NCBI RefSeq assembly: GCF_033568475.1
Contig: NC_133120.1
Span: 89,670,151 to 89,734,150 of the forward strand
Direction: 5' to 3'
DNA length: 64,000 bases
Source: Henckelia pumila
Taxonomy: Eukaryota > Streptophyta > Magnoliopsida > Lamiales > Gesneriaceae
Within the stretch, counting starts at the first letter, position 1. Each line of letters opens with the position of its first letter. Positions 39,640 to 52,000 of this stretch are shown piece by piece. Below the pieces are notes generated by a model. That model saw only the letters and a program-made list of their open reading frames with translations, was not told the origin of the DNA and did not search any database. A program made the position numbers and the translations under genes.

Positions 39640-40127
39640 ATGACAACCCTGTTTGGGCTATGAATTCCCTTGATGTGGGCCCCTGAGGTGAACTTTGAGT
39701 GTCAGACCTGCCTGGGCTTTTAGTTCCACCGTTGTGGTCCTTGAGTGCCACTGAGGTGGACTTTGAATGCCAGACCTGCCTGGGCCTTTAGTTCCACTGA
39801 TGTGGTCCTTGCGTGCCACTGAAGTGGAATTTGAGTGCCAGACCTGCCTGGGCTTTTAGTTTCACTGATGTGGTCCTTGCGTGCCACTGAAGTGGACTTT
39901 GAATGCCAGACCTGCCTGGGCTTTTAGTTCCACTGATGTGGTCCTTGCGCGCCACTAAAGTGGACTTTGAGTGTCAGACCTGCCTGGGCTTTTAGTTCCA
40001 CTGATATGGTCCTTGCGTGCCACTGAAGTGGACTTTGAGTGCCAGACCTGCCTGGGCTTTTAGTTCCACTGATGTGGTCCTTGCATGCCACTGAAGTGGA
40101 CTTTGAGTGCCAGACCTACCTGGGCTT
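39640..40127. repeat. 68-bp minisatellite, about seven copies
   Basis: CAGACCTGCC recurs at 39703, 39771, 39839, 39907, 39975, 40043 and (CAGACCTACC) 40111, exactly 68 bp apart each time. It lies between the 3' ends of pol and the antisense ORF, which converge here. Confidence 0.95.
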
Positions 40128-40343
40128 TGTAAAGAATGTCTAAAAGTACTAATGCGTTATATAAGAAAAATTGGCTCCTACTGCGCGATTGTTTTTTAAA
40201 AACAAAATTGACACAAAACAAGACTGACCCTGAGATAAATAAAAACATGACTGACTTTCATAACGTAAAAAGAAAAAAAACCCACTGGTTAAGGACCAGC
40301 TTGATGAGTTATAGATACCGTGGTGAAACCCGGGATGGCCTGC

Positions 40344-42330
40344 TTAGGGATAGTATTTTTTCAAGTGCTGAGCATTCCAGGGCCTTTTACCCTTTTTGCC
40401 TTGGGCATCTTTCAGATAATATGCCGCAATTCCAGCTTTTCCTATTACTTTGAATGGGCCTTCATACTTGGCCTCCAGCTTTCCTCTTTCCCCTGGATGT
40501 TGTATCTTGCGCATAACCAGATCTCCCTCCTGAAAAACTTTAGGGTATACTCTTTTGTTGTAAGCCTGGGTCATTCGTTTACGATAGGCTGCGAGCCTAA
40601 GTGCTGCGCGGGACCTGTGTTCTTCGAGTAAGTCCAAATCCATTGCTCGTAGTGCTTGATTGTTTGCCCCATACGCCATTATCCTCGCACTCTCTTGTAC
40701 AATTTCTGCCGGGAGAACTGCTTCCGTCCCATACACCATACTGAAAGGAGTTTCACCTGTACCAGATCGAGTTGTAGTTCGATAGGACCATAATACAGAA
40801 GGGAGTTCGTCTGCCCATTTACCCTTAGCTGCATCTAGCCGTGTTTTGAGAGCTTGGACAATCGTCCTGTTGGTAACCTCAACCTGTCCATTCCCTTGAG
40901 GGTATGCAACAGAGGTGAAAACTTGTTCAATCTTCATCTCTTGACACCATGCTCGAACTTTGGAACCATAGAACTGCCTCCCATTGTCCGAGGCCAACCT
41001 GCGAGGGATTCCGAAACGGCATACTATATTTTTCCACAGAAAATTGAGCACTTCATTTTCTGTAATTTTAGCTAGGGGCTCGGCCTCCACCCATTTAGAG
41101 AAATAGTCGACCGCGACCAATAAAAACTTTCTTTGCCCCGTGCTAACAGGGAATGGTCCTACAATATCCATTCCTCACTGATCAAAAGGACAAGCAGATA
41201 CTACTGCCTTCATGTATTCTGCAGGTCTCCACTGTAAGTTAGCATGTCTCTGACAATTATAACATGAATTAACCAGAGCTGATGAGTCTTTTCGCATGGT
41301 AGGCCAGAAGAATCCTGCCAGAATTGCTTTTCGAGCTAGGGAAAGACTGCCCAGGTGACTGCCACAAGATCCCTCATGAATTTCTCGCAACACATAATTG
41401 GCCTCATCCGGGCCCAAGCATTTTAACAAAGGCTGAGAGAATGATCGTTTGAACAGAATTTGATTGATCATGACAAAGCGGAGGGCCCTTCTTTTTACTT
41501 CCCTTGCTTTTTTATTATCACTTGGCAGTTCTTTTGTAGTTAGATATTTGTGTATATCATACCTCCAATCCCCTTCTGGTACTTGGGCTAGCATGTCATC
41601 CAAAGTTTCCAGCTGGGACACGAGCTCCCGACCCGTGACAATGGGATCCGGTCGGTCGCTCAAAACGCTGGCTAAACGGGCCAAGTGGTCGGCCTTGATG
41701 TTCTCTGTTCGGGGAATTAACTCTAATTTTAGATCTGTGAATCCTTCTTTGGCCTTGTCCAATGCATTGGCATATTTCCTCATTTTATCGTCCTTGACTT
41801 CAAACTTTCCATTGCTCTGTTGAATAGCTAATTGGGAATCGGAATATAGGATAGCTCGGGAAACCCCCAAATTCCGCGCTGCCTTTAGTCCGAGTAACAA
41901 GGCCTCATATTCTGCTTCATTATTGGAGGCTCTGAAGTCTAGTCTGATTGAAATTTTAGTCTCTTCACCCTAAGGTGAGATTATTACAATTCCTGCTCCG
42001 CTCCCGGACTTGCATGATGACCCATCTACAAAGATCTTCCATAGTTCTTCTTGTTCTAGCTGAATTGTTTCTGCCAAGAAATCAGCTAGGGCTGGGGCTT
42101 TTACAGCTGTTCGAGCTTCATATTTGATATCGTACTCACTCAATTCTGTGATCCATCTGACCAGTCTACCCGATACATCCGGGTTAGCTGCAATCTTTCC
42201 CAAAGCACTATTAGTGAGTACAGTGATAGGATGTGAGAGAAAATAAGGCCTTAATTTTCTTGCTGTGATGATCAAAGCTAGAGCAAGCTTTTCCTGAGTC
42301 AGGTAATTGAGCTCGGGTCCCTCAGGGCGT
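40344..42330 (-). pseudogene. pol: Element 1 RNase H, second RNase H and integrase
   Basis: One frame cut by TAG at 41970-41972 and TGA at 41175-41177. The second, archaeal-type RNase H has WKIFVDGSS, NNEAEYEALLLGL and LYSDSQLAI. The integrase zinc region has HEGSCGSHLG and CYNCQRHA. The integrase core has DIVGPFPVSTGQRKF, SDNGRQFYG and the downstream Glu region. The end is HLKKYYP at 40344. The TGA replaces the Trp expected before GMDIVGPF, a G-to-A change. With the gag stop and the frameshift this makes four lesions in gag-pol. Confidence 0.87.
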
Positions 42331-44689
42331 GACTGACAAAATATACGGGCTGATGATTCATTCCATCCTTTTTGACAAGGACCGAACTGACTGCTCGGGG
42401 TGTAACTGCCAAATATAAGAACAATTCTTCCCCTTGGGTAGGTTTATTCAATACGGGTAATTGTTTTAAGTAAGCCTTCAAGTCTTGGAATGCTTTCTCA
42501 CTTTCTTCATTCCATTCAAAATTCTTCATTTTCCTTAGTGCTTTAAAGAAAGGGAGGCTTTTATCTGCCGATCTGCTTATAAACCGAGCCAGTGCTGTAA
42601 TTCTTCCCGTTAATCTCTGTACTTCCTGTATATTCTTAGGGGAGCTCATAGAAATGATAGCTTGAACTTTTTCAGGATTAGCTTCTATTCCCCTTTGCGT
42701 GACCATATAACCCAAAAACTTTCCAGCTCGGACTCCAAAAGTACACTTGTTAGGGTTTAGCTTAAGCTTGTAGCGCTTCAGGGTCTGAAAGGTTTGAGTT
42801 AAGTCGGTAATAAACTGGTCCGTAGTTCGGGTCTTGACCAGAATATCATCTACATAGACTTCGATATTCTTCCCAATTTGTTGCTCGTATACTTTATCCA
42901 TCAGCCTTTGATATGTAGCCCCAGCATTTTTGAGCCCAAATGGCATAACTACGTAACAATATGTTCCTGTTGACGTCACAAAACTTACTTTATCCTTGTC
43001 CTCTCTGGCTAATGGGATTTGATGATATCCTTGATAGGCATCCAAGAAGCTGAGCAGCTCGTGTCCTGCTGTCGAATCGACAATTTGATCAATTCTGGGT
43101 AACGGATAACAGTCCTTTGGACATGCCTTGTTTAGGTCCCGAAAATCCACGCACATGCGCCATTTGCCTGAGGACTTTGGCACCAGCACTATATTGGACA
43201 GCCAGGTCGGGAAGTAGATTTCCTCGATGTGTCCCGCTCTGAGTAATTCATCCACTTGTTCCTTTATAACCGCATCCTTTTCGGGACCAAAGTGTCGTTT
43301 CTTTTGGATAATAGGGCGACAACTCTTTATTATATTGAGTTTGTGCTCTACCACTTCCCGATGTACCCCTGTCAGGTCGGAAACCGACCATGCAAAAACA
43401 TCCTTATTTTTTTCCAAGCATTCCAGTAGCGGTTGCTTCAACCGTGTTTCAAGGGTGTGAGCAATTTTCACCACCCCAGAGGGAGGTGATATCATGATTT
43501 CCTCAATTTCTTCTTCAGTGGTGACAGATGTGTCCTCTATCAAGTTGACTTTTTTCATCCCAGAAAGTCCAGGTCTGCCAACATTATCAGTCCTGGCAAC
43601 CTTTTGCTCTATTCTGACCTCCTCTACATAACATTTGCGCGCTATGATTTGGTCCCCTTCTACCTCACCAACCTCATTTCCCACCGGGAATTTTATTTTC
43701 TGATGCAGGGCTGATGCCACGGCCATGAAAGTGGTCATGGCAGGTCTGCCTAGTATGGCATTGTAGGCAGACGGAGCGTCAACAATAATGAAACTCACAA
43801 TCCTGGTTTTGTGGATGCTGCTTTTACCCAGAGTTAAGGGTAAATGCAATAACCCCACAGGTCGGATGGCATGACCTGTGAAACCAAAGAGTGATGTTAC
43901 AACTGGTTCTATCCTGTACTGCCCCAAATCCATTTGATTTATTGCTTCCTGAAATAGAACGTTGACAGAGCTACCTGAATCCACAAATATCCGGGCTACA
44001 TCATAATTTTCGATCATGGCCCTTATTACTAGTGCGTCATTATGGTTGCTAGCCACCCCTTTCATATCTTCCGGTCCAAAAGAGAGGGTCGGGCCAGTAT
44101 GGACAATCTGATTGTCAATCTCCATATTCATTAACTTTCTGCTGCTAGTCTTCCTAGCTCGGTTGGAATCACCATCAGTAGGACCTCCAGAAATCATGTT
44201 GATAATTCCTCGAGCGGGCGGGGTTGGTCTCTGATGAGCTCGGTCATCCCTGGACTGTTCTTGATTGGGTTGGTTGAAATCTTCATGGGGAGGAGCAGTC
44301 CTGGCTCTTTGTCTTGACCTTCCTCCCTGTCCCCTGTTCGGGCGATACCTTTCCTGACGGGTCAATATATTTTTTAATTCAGAGTGTTGCTGTATTATTC
44401 TTTCAATTTCTTGATCTAATTGACGACAGTCCTCCGTCGTATGCCCATACTCATTGTGAAAGTGACAATATTTATCTGATTCCCTGTTACGAGGTCCCTT
44501 CTCAGCCCAGGGAGGCCTCTGCGTGAGTTTACGATCGTCACAAATTTGTAAAGCTCGTACTTTGTTCATGCGTAAAGGGGTGAGAGAAGTGAACTCTCCC
44601 AACAAAACGGGCCGGAATGGCTGTCCCATTCCCGAGTTATTGTTAGGAACCCTATTGCCCTTTGGACTTTTTGGTCGTTCCCTCTTCAC
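42299..44689 (-). pseudogene. pol: Element 1 gag C-terminus, protease, reverse transcriptase, start of RNase H
   Basis: 796 codons. The knuckle-like CHFHNEYGHTTEDCRQL is near residue 75. The protease active site FVDSGSSVNVL is near 235. The reverse transcriptase runs from about 500, with PLPRIDQIVDSTAG, FLDAYQGYHQI and the catalytic YVDD near 611. RNase H begins near 750 (LFLYLAVTPRAVSSVLV). The frame ends at a one-base loss near 42320-42330, within the HALR segment where the next frame resumes at PELNYLTQEKLAL. Confidence 0.88.
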
Positions 44690-44710
44690 AGCAGCTCTAG
44701 AAACCTGTAT

Positions 44711-45436
44711 TTATTCCATGTTGACATATTTCTCCGCTCGGTCGAGTAGTTCCTCGTATGTTTCCGCTGGTCTTTTTATTAGGGATTTGAGAAAATCTTT
44801 TGTATCCAGCCCTTGCATGAAGGCACTGATAAGCAGATCTGGTGTCGCAGTGGGTACCTCAAGAGCCAAGGCACTAAACCTGCGGATATATGCTCTCAAA
44901 TTTTCATGCTCTCTTTGCTTGATTGCGAAGAGACTGAAAGTAGTGGTAGGATGTTTTTTGCTACTGGCGAAGTGGTGCACGAAGGATTTGCTAAAATCCT
45001 TGAATTCCTTGATCTCTCTGGGGCGTAACATATTGAACCATTGCTGGGCTGGTCCTATGAGAGTAGTAAGAAAAGCCCGACACTTAATCTGATCAGAATA
45101 TTTATGCAACAGAGCTGCATTCTCGAAGCGCGCTAAATGGTCTTCAGGATCTCCCTTGCCATCATATTCTCCAACATGAGGCAATTTGAACTGCTTGGGG
45201 AGGTCGGCGTCCAATATCTCCTGAGTAAAAGGAATGTTTCTTGTTGTAGTAGCTAGGTACCCGGCCTGTTTTTTCCTTAGCTGCTCCATCTCCTCTTTCA
45301 ACTTTTTGATCTCATCGAGGTGGGCGTTGTGCTCAGGGTGCAGAGGATTGGCCTCTCCTCTTTCTGCCAAAGCCCTCTGAACAGCCTGAGCTATTAATTC
45401 CTCTAAATTTGGGTGATCTCCATTCTGATTAGCCAT
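44711..45436 (-). pseudogene. gag: Element 1 gag, N-terminal part, ends at a premature stop
   Basis: Starts MANQNGDHPNLEELIAQAVQ, followed by a coiled coil (DEIKKLKEEMEQLRKK) and the Retrotrans_gag core around LIGPAQQWFNMLRPREIKEF. The frame stops at TAA 44711-44713 after 241 codons. It continues in the same frame as the next segment, so gag and pol were one long frame and this stop is a lesion. The start was chosen because it lies about 40 bases after the primer site. Confidence 0.85.
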
Positions 45437-45476
45437 CGAAACTCTTTTCCTTCAAATTCCCATAGACGGCGCCAAT

Positions 45477-46095
45477 TGATGATGTCGGAATTTTACCTCG
45501 GGTTCGGTCTGGTAGAATGGATCCTCCAATTCCTTTATAGAGAAGGTCGGGTCGGGTATGACGAAACTGCACAAGCAACAGCTAGGTCAAAGGGATGCCA
45601 AAAGTGTTTTCGGCGTGACCCCTCCGATGCCTAAGTCAGTGTCTTGAAGGCAGAGGGTATGATTAATGCGAAAACTGGGAGATATAAGTGCGTAAAAGTG
45701 AGTAATGAATAATGAATAATAATGAATAATTACAACCATAACAGTACCTGTATTTATAGGAGAAAATATAATAAGTTACCTAGTCGAATTATAACATGTC
45801 CTGTACTGGGACTCTTCATCCATTGGACCGCCTTCAATTTTATCCCCATCTCATGAATATTTGGAGATGGTCAAACTTATCCACAATGCATGTAAATCCG
45901 AGACTTAGAGAAGTCTATCTAGCCCATTAGGGCCCAGCTCTGGTAGGCCCATAAATAACAGCCCAGTTCAAGTCAAGCCCTAACAGGTGTAAAACTGGGC
46001 TGGACCTTGCCTAATGATTATAATTCAATAATTGGGCCAACCCTCATAAACCCATAACGAACGGATTCGGGTTAAAATAATTTCACGGGGTATCA
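45477..46095 (-). repeat. Element 1 5' LTR
   Basis: 619 bp. Minus-strand TATAAATA at 45751-45758 is the likely element promoter. The primer-binding region follows at once on the minus strand and begins TTGGCGCCGTCTATGGGAA (just below 45477). Confidence 0.9.
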
Positions 46096-46123
46096 ATATA
46101 TTTATGGCTTCGTAGCAATGACA
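46093..46123. repeat. Right copy of the long flank duplication
   Basis: Identical to 36028-36058. The first three bases (TCA) also belong to the LTR end. Confidence 0.85.
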
Positions 46124-47088
46124 CCAATGTAATGTTTGCTTATACTGCCAATAGCGATTCAATAAAAAATTGGTGTATTTGTATGTGCTCATGCACAATC
46201 TTCTGCCCCTCTCTAAGCACTTTTGATTGTATTCATCGCAAAAATTTAATAATTTTTTTTTAAATGACAGATATTTTCACATAATCTTGCATATTTATTT
46301 TTTCATTACTTTTATTGACATTTGTAAACATTTTTTAGAACCTTATGAATTTTGTAATTCAAAATTTTGATTTTTATTTAGTTCTTAGAATTAGTAATCG
46401 AGTGTCAAAAACTTCTATTTAGATTTTTTTAAAATAATTATATTTTTATTCAATATATGTAAACTCAAAACGCGAATATAACAGAAATAATATACTAAGA
46501 ACGAAGTAAGATCGAAGGCACTACACCAGATAAGCAAACCGAGGCCTGTAACTAGTACAGTTTCCTTAAAACAGATTCGTCCCCTCCTGAGTGTGCTTTG
46601 ACGATTACACGGACGTCTGTCTCCCAGGATACAACGGAGAAACCTTGTAGAAACCTAGCACGAAGGCACTACATCGGCGAACTGAGAATGTACCTGAACA
46701 GTATCACGACAGAGGAGGAATGCAAGAGCAGCAGCGTAGCAGAGTGCAGGAATTGCAGAGAATCTGAGGGCTCGAAATTCTGTGTGTTCTGAAGGACTAC
46801 ATACTGCCTCTATTTATAGGGGCACACTGTCTAGGCGGACAGTCACAAGCTGGGCAGATGGAAGGCCAAAGATTGGCAGATGAAACACCAAAATTCTGGC
46901 ATCTGAAGCACCATCCAGCTGAAGGGTCTCATCCAGAATCTTCTCAGGGCATGTGGAAGGTTAAAAATCAAAAATAAAATAGCAAAAGGTGGCCAACACT
47001 GGGTAGGAAATTTTGCCTTGATTAGTCCGACATTCGACGCACCCAGGTCGCGCTCGTACGCTTGCACACAAGTCAAGCCTTTTCCAGC
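46124..47088 (-). mobile_element. LTR-like fragment of another retrotransposon (minus strand)
   Basis: On the minus strand a TATAAATA (46811-46818) is followed by a CT-rich, gene-free leader of several hundred bases, as in LTR promoter/R regions. No pol lies next to it. The exact ends and family are unclear. It may be the sequence into which element 2 inserted or a rearranged LTR. Left part 46124-46440 is plain AT-rich sequence. Confidence 0.4.
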
Positions 47089-47319
47089 GCGCGCCCGCGC
47101 GCCTGCGCCCCTTTTTGGGCAAGGCTTCATGCGCGCCCGCGCCTCATCAGGCATGGCCGCGCATGAGCCAGGGCGCCGTGCGTGCCCACGCCTGATGAGG
47201 CGCGGCCGCACGGGCCCTGCTTTTTTTTTTTTTTTTTTTAAAAGTGTGTTGGCTTTTATTGCTTGCTTAATTTAATTACTCCTTTAATTGATGTTTAGAA
47301 CCGAGGTCTCACATTAAGT

Positions 47320-47331
47320 GGTATCAGAGCG
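47320..47331 (+). other. Element 2 primer-binding site (tRNA-iMet type)
   Basis: TGGTATCAGAGC lies six bases after the end of the 5' LTR remnant (ACA, 47313). Confidence 0.8.
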
Positions 47332-47640
47332 ATAAGTTCCTGGAAATTGTTCTAGAAGTGTGCGGGGTAGATCGAGTCCGCTTGACCTTAAATTCTCGCA
47401 TGTGATTGATTAATTCTATGATTACAGAATATGCAAGCATGCTTTATGAATTGAAAATTTATTTGAATTACGTGACTTGATGATTCAAATTAATAAAGCA
47501 TGACTTGATTGAAATATGAACTGTATTCATGCATTGATCTGAGTTCCATCTATCGAATTGGGAAGATGATCAGAGGTTCGTGACACTGAAATGGTGAGAT
47601 GTGTATTGTATTATCCGTGTTCTAACCCCTGTCAATTTAG

Positions 47641-49080
47641 ATGGGTACTCGAAGAAGGCTAGACATGAATACTCCACCGATTACTCCTGCGACAGAAACT
47701 CCTCCGGTTATGACTCCTCCGGTGGTACAGATGGATGACACGATCACGCCTATGGAAGCCTTACTGTAGAGGTTCCAATCTTTTAGGCCGCCGTATTTGA
47801 ATGGGAAGGAAAATCCGGTCGATTGCGAGAGTTGGTTGGAAGATGTTGATCAGCTCTTTGAGTCGCTTGACTACTCTGACGACCGCAGGGTTAGATTGAT
47901 TATGCATCAACTTCAGGGAGTGGCAAAGAGTTGGTGGATGACTACCAAAAGAGCCAAAGAGAATAAAGGTACGACAATTACTTGGGCACTTTTTAGAGCA
48001 GAGTTCTATAAGAGATTATTTCCAGTTTCCTATCGAAAGGATAAAGGTGCCGAGTTTGCAAATTTGAGGCAAGGTAGTATGAGTATCGAGGACTATGTTG
48101 CAAAGTTTGACAGTTTATTGAGGTTCGCTCTGCATATTGCCGACAATGAGGAGGCAAAAGCAGACCAGTTCATTAACGGTTTGCACCCTGACATCTTTAT
48201 TCTGGTGAATACTGGGAGGCCAGATAACTTTTCTGATGCGATGGATCAGGCAAAGGGAGCAGAAGCGGGACTGATGAGGAAGAGGGAGAATCAGTACCAG
48301 CCTCAACAGCAACAACAGATGCAGTATCAGAATCAACCGCCGATGAACGAGGGTAGTAGCAGTGGTGGTAACAAGAAGAACTATTTCCATCACAAAGGGA
48401 AACAGTTCAAGAAGTCGGGGAGCACTTCTTCGAGCTCGAGTGGCTCGAGGCAGTTTTGTTCTGGACAGGGTTCAGGATCATCTGGAGCTTTGTGTAGCAA
48501 GTGTGGAGGACGACACTCCAGTGAGCATTGCAGAGGAATCTTTGGGAACTGTTACATCTGCCAGCAGACAGGGCATTATGCCAGACAGTGTCCACAGAAA
48601 GCTTCTGACCAGACTCAGAGTGGGAATACCTCTCGACAGTCATCTCAGCCTGGGAGATAGGCTACTGCAGTTCACTCGTTCCAACCTCAGCAGCAGAACC
48701 GTCAGGGAGGTAATCAAAGTTTGAACCAACCTCCTAGACAGCAGGCGAGAATGTACGCTCTGAATGAGGATCAGGCTCAGGCTGAACCTGATGATGTTAT
48801 TGCAGGTAATTGTATGATCTTTGATTGTCCTGCTAATATTTTGATAGATACATGTGCTTCTCACTCTTTCATATCTGAGAAATTTGTGTCGATGCATGCG
48901 TTGCCTTTTGAGCCTTTACCTGCTGTAGTTTCTGTTACTTCACCTTTGGGTGGAGGAATTGTTTCGAAGAACTTTGTTAGAAATTGTGGATTGAGTTTTG
49001 AAGGAAATTTGATCGAATTCGACTGTATTGTACTTGGTTTGTCTGAATTTGACTATAGTTGGCATAGATGTTTTGACTAA
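47641..49080 (+). pseudogene. gag: Element 2 gag and protease
   Basis: The frame starts MGTRRRLDMNTPP at 47641 and is cut by TAG at 47767 and 48658. Between these it encodes the Retrotrans_gag core (GVAKSWWMTTKRAKE, EFYKRLFPVSYRKDKGAEF, LRQGSMSIEDYVAKF) and a CCHC knuckle CYICQQTGHYARQC. After 48661 comes the protease: NILIDTCASHSFIS has Asp-Thr-Cys-Ala where active copies have Asp-Thr-Gly-Ala, so the catalytic triad itself looks mutated. The frame is lost near 49065 inside the segment before GIDVLTKY. Confidence 0.87.
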
Positions 49081-52000
49081 GTACATGGCTACAGTAGATT
49101 GTTTTCAGAAGATAGTCCATTTCAGACCAGAGATGTCAGATGAATGGAGATTCTTTGGTAAGGGTTCTCGTTCTAAAATTCCTTTGATATCTGTCTTATC
49201 TATGACTATATTATTACAGAGAGGAGCCGAAGGATTCCTTGTTTATGCGATCGATATTCTGAAGTCTAGCCCTGAGTTGAACGATATACCAGTGGTTAGA
49301 GAATTCCCTGATGTGTTTGTAGATGAAATTCCGGGATTGCCGCCGACTAGGGAGATGGAATTTAGCATTGATTTGACGACAGGTACTCAGCCAATTTCGA
49401 AAGCTCCGTACCGAATGGCTCTGATCGAATTGAAGGAACTGAAGGAGCAGCTGGAAGACTTGATTTCCAAGGGATACATTCGACCCAGTGTATCGCCTTG
49501 GGGTGCTCCTGTCCTGTTTGTTAGAAAGAAAGATGGCTCGATGCATCTCTGCATTGACTACCGCCAACTGAATCAGGCGACAGTTAAGAACAGGTATCCT
49601 TTACCGCGTATTGATGACCTTTTTGACCAGTTGCAGGATTCTTGTATCTATTCGAAGATAGATTTGAGGTCTGGGTATCATCAACTAAGAGTTCGAGAAG
49701 AAGATGTCCCTAAGACTGTGTTTCGAACGAGGTATGGCCACTTTGAATTTCTTGTCATGCCTTTCGGTTTGACGAACGCCCCAGCGGTCTTTATGGGGTT
49801 GATGAACCGAATCTTTTAGCGTTTTCTTGATGAGTTTGTGATAATCTTTATTGACGATATCTTGATCTACTCTAAGAGCCGTTCCGAGCATGCAGATCAT
49901 TTGAGAACTATTTTACAGATTTTGAGAACCGAACAGTTATTCGCCAAGCTTTCGAAGTGCGAGTTTTGGCTTGATAGAGTTGTCTTTCTGGGGCACATTA
50001 TTTCAGGAGATGGGATTGCTGTTGATCCCAGCAAGATAGAAGCAGTGATGAATTGGCGCATGCCGACTTCTGTGCCAGAGATTCGAAGTTTTATGGGCTT
50101 AGCGGGGTACTATCGCAGATTTATTCAGGGTTTCTCTTCTATTGCGAATCCTATTACCCAGCTGACTCAGAATAATGCTCCTTTTCTATGGACAGATGAT
50201 TGTGAATCCAGTTTTGTTGAGTTGAAGAAGAGATTAACCAGTGCTCCGATTCTTTCTATTCCATCTGGTTCCGGAGGTTTCACAGTTTATTGCGATGCTT
50301 CTCATCTTGGTCTCGGATGTATTCTTATGCAAAGGAAGCACGTGATAGCTTATGCGTCAAGGCAGTTGAAACCGCACGAGACTTGCTATCCAGTTCATGA
50401 TCTTGAACTAGCTGCTATCGTTTTTGCCTTGAAGATCTGGTGTCACTACTTGTACGGTGAGTATTTTGAGATCTTTTCGGATCATAAGAGTCTTAAGTAC
50501 TTATTTTCACAGTCTGAGTTGAATATGAGGCAGAGGAGATGGCTAGATTTATTGAAGGACTTCGACTGCGAGATTAAGTATTACCCGGGGAAGTCGAATG
50601 CAGCTGCCGATGCTTTGAGTCGTAAGCTTTGCTCTTGATCTCTTTCGACGATTGGTGTTTCTCGATTGATAGACGACTGTTGCACTTCTGGGTTGGAGTT
50701 TGAGTCAGATAGAAATCCGATCAGAGTTTGTGCGATTCAGGCCGAGCCAGAGTTGTTTGTGTCGATCAGAGAAGCACAGAAATCAGATGAGAGTATTCAG
50801 AATTCGTTAGAGAAGGTTAGATCTGGACACCAGTCTGAGTTTCAGGTCAGGGATGATGTTTTATTTGTGAATAGCCGTATTGTTGTGCCTGAGATTGATG
50901 AGTTAAGACAACGTATTCTGAGAGAGGCGCATTGCAGTCGGTTCAGTGTTCATCCAGGAGGCCGAAAGATGTATAACGACTTGAAGAGTCAGTTCTGGTG
51001 GAAGAAGTTAAAGAAGCATGTGGTGAGGTTTGTATCTCGTTGTTTGAACTGTCAGCAGGTTAAAGCTGAGAGAAAGAGACCAGGTGGGCTTCTGCACAGT
51101 CTGTCTATTTCGGAATAGAAATGGGATCATATTTCGATGGATTTCGTCACGAAACTACCCCGATCTGTTCGAGGATGCGATGTCATTTGGGTAGTGATTG
51201 ACCGTTTGACAAAGTCTGCTTGTTTCATTCCGTATCGGATGACATACCGACACGATCAGATGGCAGAGTTGTATGTTAGAGAGATTGTCAGATTGCACGG
51301 TGTGCCGAGATCGATTGTTTCAGACCGAGATCCTCGGTTTACTTTCCATTTCTGGCATAGTCTACAGGAAGCCCTTGGTACTAGATTGCACTTGAGTACA
51401 GCTTATCATCCTCAAACCAACGGTCAATCAGAGCGGATGATTCAGACTCTAGAGGATATGCTGCGAGTAGTGGTGCTTGAATTTGGCACTACTTGGCAAG
51501 ATTCATTGCCTCTCGTTGAGTTTTTGTACAACAACAGCTTCCAGACGAGTATAGGAATGGCACCATTCGAAGCATTGTACGGAAAGAAGTGCAGATCTCC
51601 TCTGTACTGGGATGAGATATCTGAGTCCCCAGACTTGGGACCAGATATGATTCGTGATATGGCTGAGCAGGTGAAGATTATTCGATTGAGAATGAAGACT
51701 GCTCAGGACCGACAAGCGAAGTATGCAAATATCCGATGCAGACCTCTATCTTTTGATCAGGGTGACCGAGTATTCTTGAAGATTTCTCCGTTTAGAGGTA
51801 CTGTTAGATTTGGAAAGAGAGGGAAGTTGGCACCGATATTCATCGGTCCGTATGAGATTTTACAGAAGATAGGCGATCTAGCCTACCGTTTAGCACTTCC
51901 TCCTTCTTTATCTGGTATTCACGACGTCTTTCACGTCTCGATGTTGAGGAAATACCATCCCGATCCTTCTCATGTGCTTTAGCCTGATGAAGCCGAACTT

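Larger units (their letters stand above)
36060..46095 (-). mobile_element. Element 1: complete Ty3/gypsy TAT-lineage retrotransposon
   Basis: Both LTRs are 619 bp and open TGATGATGTCGG / end GGTATCA on the plus strand. About 20 differences were counted by eye (about 97% identity), mostly transitions, so the insertion is fairly young. Reading on the minus strand the order is 5' LTR (45477-46095), primer site, gag, protease, reverse transcriptase, RNase H, second (archaeal-type) RNase H, integrase, 68-bp minisatellite, antisense ORF, 3' LTR (36060-36678). The second RNase H and the antisense ORF place it in the TAT clade, Retand-like. Gag-pol carries four stop or frame lesions, so it is not autonomous now. 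Confidence 0.9.

Noticed and set aside
39640-40127. CRISPR-like regular array
   Set aside because: Units are contiguous 68-bp repeats without unique spacers, in a plant retrotransposon.
47018-47275. GC-rich open frames on both strands near 47.0-47.3 kb
   Set aside because: They lie in the LTR remnant; the composition (Arg/Ala/Pro) reflects the GC-rich repeat block.
47314-47335. Possible tRNA-Met gene fragment
   Set aside because: TGGTATCAGAGC is placed directly after an LTR end and is the primer-binding site.
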